Positions 35,622 to 46,727 of a stretch of DNA of 64,000 bases are shown here, one piece after another. Origin of the DNA: Mimachlamys varia. Taxonomy: Eukaryota > Mollusca > Bivalvia > Pectinida > Pectinidae. Position 1 is the stretch's first letter, and every line of letters starts with the position of its first letter. The notes under the pieces were generated by a model. The model was not told the origin of the DNA. It did no database searches and saw nothing but the letters and a program-made list of their open reading frames with translations. The DNA is taken from contig OX392528.1 in the NCBI GenBank assembly GCA_947623455.1, positions 572,001 to 636,000 on the forward strand. Reading direction: 5' to 3'. The translations under genes were made by a program, and so were the position numbers.

Positions 35622-38600
35622 ATAAGTGGGAGACTGGATGGTGATCAGGAGATAGACAATGGATGAGGGACAGTCTGTTGAGTGGAGACTGGATGGTGAT
35701 CAGGAGATAGACAATGGATGAGGGACAGTCTGTTGAGTGGAGACTGGATGGTGATCAGGAGATAGACAATGGATGAGGGACAGTCTGTTGAGTGGGAGAC
35801 TGGATGGTGATCAGGAGATAGACAATGGATGAGGTACAGTCTGTTGAGTGGGAGACTGGATGGTGACCAGGAGGTAGACAATGGATGAGGGACAGTCTGT
35901 TGAGTGGAGACTGGATGGTGATCAGGAGATAGACAATGGATGAGGGACAGTCTGTTAAGTGGGAGACTGGATGGTGATCAGGAGATAGACAATGGATGAG
36001 GGACAGTCTGTTGAGTGGTGACTGGATGGTGACCAGGAGATAGACAATGGATGAGGGACAGTCTGTTAAGTGGGAGACTGGATGGTGATCAGGAGGTAGA
36101 CAATGGATGAGAGACAGTCTGTTGAGTGGGAGACTGGATGGTGATCAGGAGATAGACAATGGATGAGGGACAGTCTGTTGAGTGGAGACTGGATGGTGAT
36201 CAGGAGATAGACAATGGATGAGGGACAGTCTGTTGAGTGGAGACTGGATGGTGATCAGGAGATAGACAATGGATGAGGGACAGTCTGTTAAGTGGGAGAC
36301 TGGATGGTGATCAGGAGATAGACAATGGATGAGAGACAGTCTGTTGAGTGGGAGACTGGATGGTGATCAGGAGATAGACAATGGATGAGGGACAGTCTGT
36401 TGAGTGGGAGACTGGATGGTGATCAGGAGATAGACAATGGATGAGGGACAGTCTGTTGAGTGGGAGACTGGATGGTGATCAGGAGATAGACAATGGATGA
36501 GGGACAGTCTGTTGAGTGGGAGACTGGATGGTGACCAGGAGATAGACAATGGATGAGGGACAGTCTGTTGAGTGGGAGACTGGATGGTGATCAGGAGATA
36601 GACAATGGATGAGGGACAGTCTGTTGAGTGGGAGACTGGATGGTGACCAGGAGATAGACAATGGATGAGGGACAGTCTGTTGAGTGGAGACTGGATGGTG
36701 ATCAGGAGATAGACAATGGATGAGGGACAGTCTGTTGAGTGGGAGACTGGATGGTGACCAGGAGATAGACAATGGATGAGGGACAGTCTATTGAGTGGAG
36801 ACTGGATGGTGATCAGGAGATAGACAATGGATGAGGGACAGTCTGTTGAGTGGGAGACTGGATGGTGACCAGGAGATAGACAATGGATGAGGGACAGTCT
36901 GTTGAGTGGAGACTGGATGGTGATCAGGAGATAGACAATGGATGAGAGACAGTCTGTTAAGTGGGAGACTGGATGGTGACCAGGAGATAGACAATGGATG
37001 AGGGACAGTCTGTTGAGTGGGAGACTGGATGGTGATCAGGAGATAGACAATGGATGAGGGACAGTCTGTTGAGTGGGAGACTGGATGGTGATCAGGAGAT
37101 AGACAATGGATGAGGGACAGTCTGTTGAGTGGAGACTGGATGGTGATCAGGAGATAGACAATGGATGAGGGACAGTCTGTTAAGTGGGAGACTGGATGGT
37201 GACCAGGAGATAGACAATGGATGAGGGACAGTCTGTCAAGTGGGCGACTGGATGGTGATCAGGAGATAGACAATGGATGAGGGACAGTCTGTTGAGTGGG
37301 AGACTGGATGGTGATCAGGAGATAGACAATGGATGAGGGACAGTCTGTTGAGTGGGAGACTGGATGGTGATCAGGAGATAGACAATGGATGAGGGACAGT
37401 CTGTTGAGTGGGAGACTGGATGGTGATCAGGAGATAGACAATGGATGGGGGACAGTCTGTTAAGTGGGAGACTGGATGGTGATCAGGAGATAGACAATGG
37501 ATGAGGGACAGTCTGTTGAGTGGGAGACTGGATGGTGATCAGGAGGTAGACAATGGATGAGGGACAGTCTGTTGAGATGGAGACTGGATGGTGATCAGGA
37601 GGTAGACAATGGATGAGAGACAGTCTGTTGAGTAGAGACTGGATGGTGATCAGGAGATAGACAATGGATGAGGGACAGTCTGTTGAGTGGGAGACTGGAT
37701 GGTGACCAGGAGATAGACAATGGATGAGGGACAGTCTGTTGAGTGGGAGACTGGATGGTGATCAGGAGATAGACAATGGATGAGGGACAGTCTGTTGAGT
37801 GGGAGACTGGATGGTGATCAGGAGATAGACAATGGATGAGGGACAGTCTGTCAAGTGGAAGACTGGATGGTGATCAGGAGATAGACAATGGATGAGGGAC
37901 AGTCTGTTGAGTAGAGACTGGATGGTGATCAGGAGATAGACAATGGATGAGGGACAGTCTGTTGAGTGGGAGACTGGATGGTGACCAGGAGATAGACAAT
38001 GGATGAGGGACAGTCTGTTGAGTGGGAGACTGGATGGTGATCAGGAGATAGACAATGGATGAGGGACAGTCTGTTGAGTGGAGACTGGATGGTGATCAGG
38101 AGATAGACAATGGATGAGGGACAGTCTGTTGAGTGGAGACTGGATGGTGACCAGGAGATAGACAATGGATGAGGGACAGTCTGTTGAGTGGGAGACTGGA
38201 TGGTGACCAGGAGATAGACAATGGATGAGGGACAGTCTGTTGAGTGGGAGACTGGATGGTGATCAGGAGATAGACAATGGATGAGGGAGTCTGTTGAGTG
38301 GAGACTGGATGGTGATCAGGAGATAGACAATGGATGAGGGACAGTCTGTTGAGTGGGAGACTGGATGGTGACCAGGAGATAGACAATGGATGAGGGACAG
38401 TCTGTTGAGTGGGAGACTGGATGGTGATCAGGAGATAGACAATGGATGAGGGACAGTCTGTTGAGTGGGAGACTGGATGGTGACCAGGAGATAGACAATG
38501 GATGAGGGACAGTCTGTTGAGTGGGAGACTGGATGGTGATCAGGAGATAGACAATGGATGAGGGACAGTCTGTTGAGTGGGAGACTGGATGGTGATCAGG

Positions 38601-39672
38601 AGGTAGACAATGGATGAGGGACACAGTCTGTTGAGTGGAGACTGGATGGTGATCAGGAGATAGACAATGGATGAGGGACAGTCTGTTGAGTGGGAGACTG
38701 GATGGTGATCAGGAGATAGACAATGGATGAGGGACAGTCTGTTGAGTGGGAGACTAGATGGTGACCAGGAGATAGACAATGGATGAGGGACAGTCTGTTG
38801 AGTGGGAGACTGGATGGTGATCAGGAGATAGACAATGGATGAGGGACAGTCTGTTGAGTGGGAGACTGGATGGTGATCAGGAGATAGACAATGGATGAGG
38901 GACAGTCTGTTGAGTGGGAGACTGGATGGTGACCAGGAGATAGACAATGGATGAGGGACAGTCTGTTGAGTGGGAGACTGGATGGTGACCAGGAGATAGA
39001 CAATGGATGAGGGACAGTCTGTTGAGTGGGAGACTGGATGGTGATCAGGAGATAGACAATGGATGAGGGACAGTCTGTTGAGTGGGAGACTGGATGGTGA
39101 CCAGGAGATAGACAATGGATGGGGGACAGTCTGTTGAGTGGAGACTGGATGGTGACCAGGAGATAGACAATGGATGAGGGACAGTCTGTTGAGTGGAGAC
39201 TGGATGGTGATCAGGAGATAGACAATGGATGAGGGACAGTCTGTTAAGTGGGAGACTGGATGGTGATCAGGAGATAGACAATGGATGAGGGACAGTCTGT
39301 TGAGTGGGAGACTGGATGGTGATCAGGAGATAGACAATGGATGAGGGACAGTCTGTTGAGTGGGAGACTGGATGGTGATCAGGAGGTAGACAATGGATGA
39401 GGGACACAGTCTGTTGAGTGGGAGACTGGATGGTGACCAGGAGATAGACAATGGATGAGGGACAGTCTGTTGAGTGGAGACTGGATGTTGACCAGGAGAT
39501 AGACAATGGATGAGGGACAGTCTGTTGAGTGGAGACTGGATGTTGACCAGGAGATAGACAATGGATGAGGGAGTCTGTTGAGTGGAGACTGGATGTTGAC
39601 CAGGAGATAGACAATGGATGAGGGACAGTCTGTTGAGTGGGAGACTGGATGGTGATCAGGAGATAGACGATG
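35622..39672. repeat. 55/56-bp minisatellite, about 73 copies, in the C2A-C2B intron
   Basis: The unit is GACTGGATGGTGATCAGGAG, ATAGACAATGGATGAGGGAC and AGTCTGTTGAGTGGGA. Units with GTGGA are 55 bp. Variants (GACCAGG for GATCAGG, GTTAAG for GTTGAG, GAGAGAC for GAGGGAC) occur in mixed order. Minus-strand ORFs up to 191 codons in it are artefacts of the repeat. Confidence 0.97.
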
Positions 39673-40149
39673 GATCAAGTAAGTGCATGAAAGGAAATGG
39701 ATGACGATCACGTGTCTCTTTATTGAGTTAGATCCAGCTGCAGGAGGCCAGCCATGATGACAGGTCAACCGAGACAATTACAGAGTACACTACTGTAACA
39801 TGTGGAGAACCAACATCTGTGATCCCTATAACCCAACAATCGATGGAGTGTACAGTATTGTAGGATATCTGATAGTTATATTAAAATAAAAAGAAATTAT
39901 TTCTTTGTGCCATCATAAACAACTAGCTCATAAAATGAATAATTGCCTTCCTGTTTCATACATCCTTGTACACAAATATTCTGTGTTATAAAGATATGAT
40001 ATGGTTCAGAGCAAGCCCCTAGCAAACATAGTGCTGTACAGCAAAACAATTCCAAGGCACAAAGCAAGTTATTGTACAGTTCTTTACAGGAGACAATACA
40101 ACTTTCTATTAAACAGCCTACACATGATACATCTTCCCATTAACCATCA
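39673..40149. other. Intronic spacer
   Basis: Unique AT-rich sequence between two arrays; nothing supported. Confidence 0.5.
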
Positions 40150-42156
40150 CCAAATGTTACACACATCCTCATCCTTTAGATGGTAGTTTCTGAGAGACAG
40201 CAGTAATGACAGCCGTCCTCATCCTGTAGCAGGTAGTTTCTGAGAGACAGCAGTACTGACAGCCGTCCTCATCCTTTAGCAGGTAGTTTCTGAGAGACAG
40301 CAGTAATAACAGTTGTCCTTATCCTGTAGCAGGTAGTTTCTGAGAGACAGCAGTAATAACAGCCCTCCTCATCCTGTAGCAGATAGTTTCTGAGAGACAG
40401 CAGTAATAACAGCTGTCCTCATCCTGTAGCAGGTAGTTTCTGAGAGACAGCAGTAATAACAGTCGTCCTCATCCTGTAGCAGGTAGTTTCTGAGAGACAG
40501 CAGTAATAACAGTCGTCCTCATCATGTAGCAGGTAGTTTCTGAGAGACAGCAGTACTGACAGCCGTCCTCATCCTGTAGCAGGTAGTTTCTGAGAGACAG
40601 CAGTAATAACAGTCGTCCTCATCCTTTAGCAGGTAGTTTCTGAGAGACAGCAGTAATGACAGCCGTCCTCATCCTGTAGCAGGTAGTTTCTGAGAGACAG
40701 CAGTACTGACAGCCGTCCTCATCCTTTAGCAGGTAGTTTCTGAGAGACAGCAGTAATAACAGTTGTCCTTATCCTGTAGCAGGTAGTTTCTGAGAGACAG
40801 CAGTAATAACAGCCCTCCTCATCCTGTAGCAGATAGTTTCTGAGAGACAGCAGTAATAACAGCTGTCCTCATCCTGTAGCAGGTAGTTTCTGAGAGACAG
40901 CAGTAATAACAGTCGTCCTCATCCTGTAGCAGGTAGTTTCTGAGAGACAGCAGTAATAACAGTCGTCCTCATCATGTAGCAGGTAGTTTCTGAGAGACAG
41001 CAGTACTGACAGCCGTCCTCATCCTGTAGCAGGTAGTTTCTGAGAGACAGCAGTAATAACAGTCGTCCTCATCCTTTAGCAGGTAGTTTCTGAGAGACAG
41101 CAGTAATGACAGCCGTCCTCATCCTGTAGCAGGTAGTTTCTGAGAGACAGCAGTAATGACAGCCGTCCTCATCCTGTAGCAGGTAGTTTCTGAGAGACAG
41201 CAGTACTGACAGCCGTCCTCATCCTGTAGCAGGTAGTTTCTGAGAGACAGCAGTAATAACAGTCGTCCTCATCCTTTAGCAGGTAGTTTCTGAGAGACAG
41301 CAGTAATGACAGCCGTCCTCATCCTGTAGCAGGTAGTTTCTGAGAGACAGCAGTAATAACAGTTGTCCTTATCCTGTAGCAGGTAGTTTCTGAGAGACAG
41401 CAGTAATAACAGTCGACCTCATCCTGTAGCAGGTAGTTTCTGAGAGACAGCAGTAATAACAGTCGTCCTCATCCTGTAGCAGGTAGTTTCTGAGAGACAG
41501 CAGTAATGACAGCCGTCCTCATCCTGTAGCAGGTAGTTTCTGAGAGACAGCAGTACTGACAGCCGTCCTCATCCTTTAGCAGGTAGTTTCTGAGAGACAG
41601 CAGTAATAACAGTCGTCCTCATCATGTAGCAGGTAGTTTCTGAGACACAGCAGTAATAACAGCTGTCCTTATCTTGTAGCAGGTAGTTTCTGAGAGACAG
41701 CAGTAATGACAGCCGTCCTCATCCTGTAGCAGGTAGTTTCTGAGAGACAGCAGTAATAACAGCTGTCCTCATCCTTTAGCAGGTAGTTTCTGAGAGACAG
41801 CAGTAATAACAGCTGTCCTCATCCTTTAGCAGGTAGTTTCTGAGAGACAGCAGTAATAACAGCTGTCCTCATCCTTTAGCAGGTAGTTTCTGAGACACAG
41901 CAGTAATGACAGCTGTCCTCATCCTGTAGCAGGTAGTTTCTGAGAGACAGCAGTAATAACAGCCGTCCTCATCTTTTAGCAGGTAGTTTCTGAGAGACAG
42001 CAGTAATAACAGTCATCCTCATCCTGTAGCAGGTAGTTTCTGAGAGACAGCAGTAATAACAGTCATCCTCATCCTGTAGCAGGTAGTTTCTGAGAGACAG
42101 CAGTAATAACAGTCATCCTCATCCTGTAGCAGGTAGTTTCTGAGAGACAGCAGTAA
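40150..42156. repeat. 50-bp minisatellite, left part, about 40 copies
   Basis: The unit is CAGTAATAACAGTCGTCCTC, ATCCTGTAGCAGGTAGTTTC and TGAGAGACAG. A nine-unit block is duplicated: variant order at 40201-40650 repeats at 40651-41100 (the rare AGTTGTCCTT occurs at 40311 and 40761, 450 bp apart). The array is interrupted at 42157 by a mobile element and resumes at 43383. Confidence 0.97.
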
Positions 42157-43379
42157 CAAGTGCTAATTGTAATGGGGTACCATTACAGATGTCCCCCAAA
42201 CTACCCCTTTGGTCGGAACTGATGAGCCCAATGAACTCACAATGGAAATATAGCTGACACCCCATATAGGAAATAGCGGCCATGTTGACGAATCACGAAA
42301 CGGAGGTTACGACAATGTCCGTGGTGTCCTACTACAGTTATATATAAAATTTCATTGAAATCGGACAATATATAAATTTCGACCAATCAGAAGCCAGGAA
42401 ATAGTGGCCATGTTGACGAATCACGAAACGGAGGTTACGACAATGTTGTTGGTGTAATACTACACATATATATTAAATTTCATTGAAATCGGACAATATA
42501 TAAATTTCGACCAATCAGAAGCCAGGAAATAGCGGCCATGTTGACGAATCATGAAACGGATGTGACAACAATGTTGTTGGTGTAATACTACACATATATA
42601 TTAAATTTCATTGAAATCGGACAATATATAAATTTCGACCAATCAGAAGCCAGGAAATAGCGGCCATGTTGACGAATCATGAAACGGATGTGACAACAAT
42701 GTTGTTGGTGTAATACTACACATATATATTAAATTTCATTGAAATCGGACAATATATAAATTTCGACCAATCAGAAGCCAGGAAATAGCGGCCATGTTGA
42801 CGAATCATGAAACGGATGTGACGACAATGTTGTTGGTGTAATACTACACATATATATTAAATTTCATTGAAATCGGACAATATATAAATTTCGACCAATC
42901 AGAAGCCAGGAAATAGCGGCCATGTTGACAAATCATGAAACGGATGTGACGACAATGTTGTTGGTGTAATACTACACATATATATTAAATTTCATTGAAA
43001 TCGGACAATATATAAATTTCGACCAATCAGAGGCCTCCATTTTCGTTTCGGTGGCAACCAAACTTTACGAAAATGTTACCATGTTATTCAGCATCCCTTA
43101 AAACACCCATGTACCAATTTTTACTGAAATCGGAGACTGAATTTTGAAAACCGGAAATTAGCTCTGGCAGCCATCTTGGACTTCCGGTCGCGAAAAAACA
43201 ACCCGTTTTCACACACCCCGCCCCTAATGAGTATGTGTGTGAAGTTTCGTGAAGATCCGTCCAGTAGTTTTTGAGAAAACGGTCGGAAACCTCCGCGGCG
43301 GAAGAAAGTGGAAGAAACAAGAATAATAATAATAAGAAACCGAGCAAAAACAATGTCCCCCCACTTCGTTTGGGGGACA
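42157..43379. mobile_element. Core-repeat element A (pearl/Helentron-like), inserted in a minisatellite
   Basis: This 1223-bp element splits the 50-bp array, with TAA on both sides (42154-42156 and 43380-43382) matching the single TAA-TAACAG of intact units. From the left it has CAAG, a palindrome (GTAATGGGGTACCATTAC), an inverted terminal motif ATGTCCCCCAAAC (42189), six copies of a 128-bp core repeat (landmarks at 42361, 42489, 42617, 42745, 42873 and 43001), a unique segment with an AATAATAATAATAAG run, and a 3' hairpin (TGTCCCCCCACTTCGTTTGG, GGGACA). Terminal motif plus tandem cores plus 3' hairpin is the plan described for bivalve 'pearl' repeats. No coding capacity; a minus-strand ORF of 104 codons is accidental. 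Confidence 0.8.
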
Positions 43380-43382
43380 TAA

Positions 43383-43795
43383 TAACAGTCATCCTCATCC
43401 TGTAGCAGGTAGTTTCTGAGAGACAGCAGTAATGACAGCCGTCCTCATCCTTCTAGCAGGTAGTTTCTGAGAGACAGCTGTAATAACAGCCGTCCTTATC
43501 CTGTAGCAGGTAGTTTCTGAGAGACAGCAGTAATAACAGCCATCCTCATCCTGTAGCAGGTAGTTTCTGAGAGACAGCAGTAATAACAGTCGTCCTCATC
43601 CTGTAGCAGGTAGTTTCTGAGAGAAAGCAGTTATGACAGTCGTCCTCATCCTGTAGCAGGTAGTTTCTGACAGACAGCAGTAATAACAGTCATCCTCATC
43701 CTGTAGCAGGTAGTTTCTGAGAGACAGCAGTAATGACAGCCGTCCTCATCCTGTAGCAGGTAGTTTCTGAGAGACAGCAGTAACAACAATGTTAT
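43383..43795. repeat. 50-bp minisatellite, right part, about 8 copies
   Basis: This is a continuation of the array at 40150-42156 after element A, with the same unit and variants. The array ends in TAACAACAATG at about 43795. Confidence 0.96.
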
Positions 43796-43841
43796 ATGAC
43801 TGATTGATGCTCTGACAGATGAATACAGCACCATGGACCAA

Positions 43842-44695
43842 CAAGAATTACGCGTAATTGTATGTCTCGCCTTTCCCGCTTTGCCGATAATATTTAAGTC
43901 CCAACGTAAAAATTCGTATGACAAAATACATACAGGAAGATTATATCTGTAACTTAGCCAAGTTTCAATTTAATTACATATCAATAACACTATAAATAGT
44001 GGATGCTAATGTAAATTCCCATGTTTTTACCCCAAAATATCCTCCAATTTTCAGTAAGGTCTTCAGTATGATAATATTAGTAACTGCCCTAAGTTTCAAT
44101 TGAATCCGATATCAGTCACACTATAAAAAGTTTACTTTAACGCAAATTCTCAAAATTCCCATGTTTTTGCCCCAAATCAGCGAAACCTGCGAATAAATTT
44201 CCTCCAAATCTTATTACGGTGTTCAGTATGATGATATCAGTAACTACTGTAAGTTTCAATTGAATCTGATATCAGTGACACTATAAAAAGTGGACTTTAA
44301 TGCAAATTCTCAAAATTCCCATGTTTTGACCCAAAACAGCAAAACCTGTATATTAATTTCCTCCAAATTTCACTAAGTTGTTCAGTATGATGATGTTAGT
44401 AACTACATAAAGTTTCAATTCAATCAGATATCTGTAACAATATAAAAAGTTTACTTTAACGCAAATTCTCAAAATTCCCATGTTTTTGCCCCAAAACACC
44501 AAAACCTGTAACAAGATTTCATTTAAATTGAGGTAAGGTATTAAGTATGATGGTTTGAACAATGTGACCAACTTTCATTTCAATTGGATAATTATAATAC
44601 TGTGAAAAATGGACTTAAGCGCAAATGTTGACGCCGTCGCCGCCGGAAAAGTAACACCTAAGTCTCGCTTTCTCGACTATCGTCGAGGCGAGACA
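43842..44695. mobile_element. Core-repeat element B, same architecture as element A
   Basis: This 854-bp element starts, like element A, with CAAG and a palindrome (AATTACGCGTAATT, 43846-43859). It then has a terminal motif TGTCTCGCC (43863), tandem core repeats of about 160 bp (AGTTTCAATT at 43961, 44092, 44252 and 44411, with a degenerate copy at 44571; the first interval is 131) and a 3' hairpin (TCTCGCTTTCTCGACTATCG, TCGAGGCGAGACA) ending in GACA as element A does. It is non-coding. Its terminal sequence differs from that of A, so it is a second family. Confidence 0.75.
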
Positions 44696-45039
44696 AAAAC
44701 GACCTGAAAAATGCATCACCAGTTGCTGGGTGGCTAATGAAGAAAATATCTTGTGAGCAAGTGACAGGATTTGTCTCGCTATCATCTAAAATTTAAATTA
44801 AGTACCGGTACTTCCATCAATAAAACATGCATGTAATGATTTATTGGGGATCTAATGGATCATTGTGAGGTATTAGGTTCGGTGGGGAGAGCACGGCACG
44901 TCAGATATTCCACCTGAGTACCCTACATCCCAGCTACATCGTCAATGTCCCTGGTTATATCCTTCCCCACACAGGACACATAAAGGCACTCGAGGAAATT
45001 CTACTCTCGTCACAGCCCGACAAGAGGAAAACAAAGGGT

Positions 45040-45225
45040 TGGAGGAGGATACAGGATGGGATAGATTGTTTTATCTCTGACATGTCAGAGGATACAGGAT
45101 GGGATAGATTGTTTTATCTCTGACATGTCAGAGGATACAGGATGGGATAGATTGTTTTATCTCTGACATGTCAGAGGATACAGGATGGGATAGATTGTTT
45201 TATCTCTGAAATGTCAGCCAGCACA
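45040..45225. repeat. 43-bp minisatellite, 4 copies
   Basis: The unit is GAGGATACAGGATGGGATAG then ATTGTTTTATCTCTGACATG and TCA (starts about 45045, 45088 and 45131). Copies are almost identical. Confidence 0.95.
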
Positions 45226-45519
45226 CAGCTGATGCTGTAAACCATAAAATAAGACCTTTTTCTTAATTCTCTAATAAAAGCTGGGGTCAAAACCAATGAC
45301 ATGAAATCACAATTCCATTCTAATCCGACTGTTGTGTATCTTCCAACATACCTGTTCTATATATATGATCAAATTCCCAAGTATTCCAACTTCTCACCTT
45401 GATTGTTTTTTTCCCTATTTTTCATCTTTTGATGTCTATTTTCCCATATGTTCCCTTATTTTCCATTTCTCCCCTGTTTTCCAACTTTCCCTTGGTTTCC
45501 CTTTATTGAGGTGACCTTT

Positions 45520-45925
45520 TCAGACAGGCATTTCCTATGTAGAGGTGAACTTTTCAGACATGCAATTCCTGTATAATGGTGAATTTTTCAAACTGATATT
45601 TCCTATATAGAGGTGACATTTTCAGACAGGTATTTCATAAAGAGGTAACATTTTCAGACAAGTACGTATTTCCTAAATAGATGTGACCTTTTCAGACAGG
45701 TATTTTGTATATAGAGGTTACATATTCAGACAGGTATTTCCTATATTGAGGAGACATATTCAGACTGGTATTTCCTATATAGAGGAGACATATTCAGACT
45801 GGTATTTCCTATATAGAGGAGACATATTCAGACAGGTATTTCCTATATAGAGGAGACATATTCAGACTGGTATTTCCTATATAGAGGAGACATATTCAGA
45901 CAGGTATTTCCTATATTGAGGCATC
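45520..45925. repeat. 34-bp minisatellite, about 12 copies
   Basis: The unit is TATTTCCTATATAGAGGAGA then CATATTCAGACAGG. The left copies are diverged in sequence and length and the right copies are regular, which shows a direction of recent growth toward higher coordinates. Confidence 0.9.
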
Positions 45926-46727
45926 TATACAAAGGTGATTTTTTTCAGACTGAGAGTACAAGACAAACAAAGGAATGTGGTGCTGGCCTTTCAAACAGGT
46001 TAGACAATGGTTATATGACAAACAGCCAACACTTGTATGTAAGCTTCCAAACACAGCTATGTACCTGATGACATAATGGCTATAGATTCTAAATATACGC
46101 ATCAGTTCAGAAAGAGTGAAAACCTGCTGAAATCCAATTACAATGTTACATATCAATATTGTGGTTGGTAAATTTAATTGAATATACCATGGTTACCATC
46201 AACAGGAAAAAGGATTAGAGAGATATGATTACAACTGGTTCCTGTTAACACACTGTCAATCAGCAACTCAAGACTTACATCATTGGGAGGATAGAATAAG
46301 ATAATTACAACTGTCTTCTACAACAGACGGTGCTGTCAATCTGTCTCACAGAGCATACAACAAACTGCACCTCACCCAAGCCAGATCAATGCTTGGGAGG
46401 TAAAGGAAACGTAATGTTGGCAATTCAAACATGATTAATATCTCAAGTTAGTGATGGAATTTTAAAGAGATGACATCCACCTACAGCCTACTGCTAACAT
46501 ATTAATAACTATGCTAATACTGAACACAGCAAGGAAATCATTCAAGTTAAATGTAATTAAATTTAAAGTAACAATGCTCAAGTTTATGAGAATGTGAGGG
46601 TAATGATACCATAAAATTAATACCAGTGAACAACAGTATCAGTTTGATTACAATTAATAAATGCAGGCTTATACATTTCTGAGAGCTGTACACATTAAAC
46701 TAATTTACACCTGTAACAATTTATCAA

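Larger units (their letters stand above)
44696..46727. other. Intronic sequence with two small arrays
   Basis: Outside the 43-bp and 34-bp arrays this is unique AT-rich intron. No exon is supported. Confidence 0.5.

Noticed and set aside
35645..39777. Minus-strand ORFs with SIVYLLITIQSP repeats
   Set aside because: Products of the 55/56-bp array; frame shifts where 55-bp and 56-bp units alternate.
43084..43398. 104-codon minus-strand ORF with a hydrophobic, signal-peptide-like start
   Set aside because: It lies inside mobile element A across its unique 3' region and hairpin; the hydrophobic stretch is the reverse of an AATAATAATAATAAG run.
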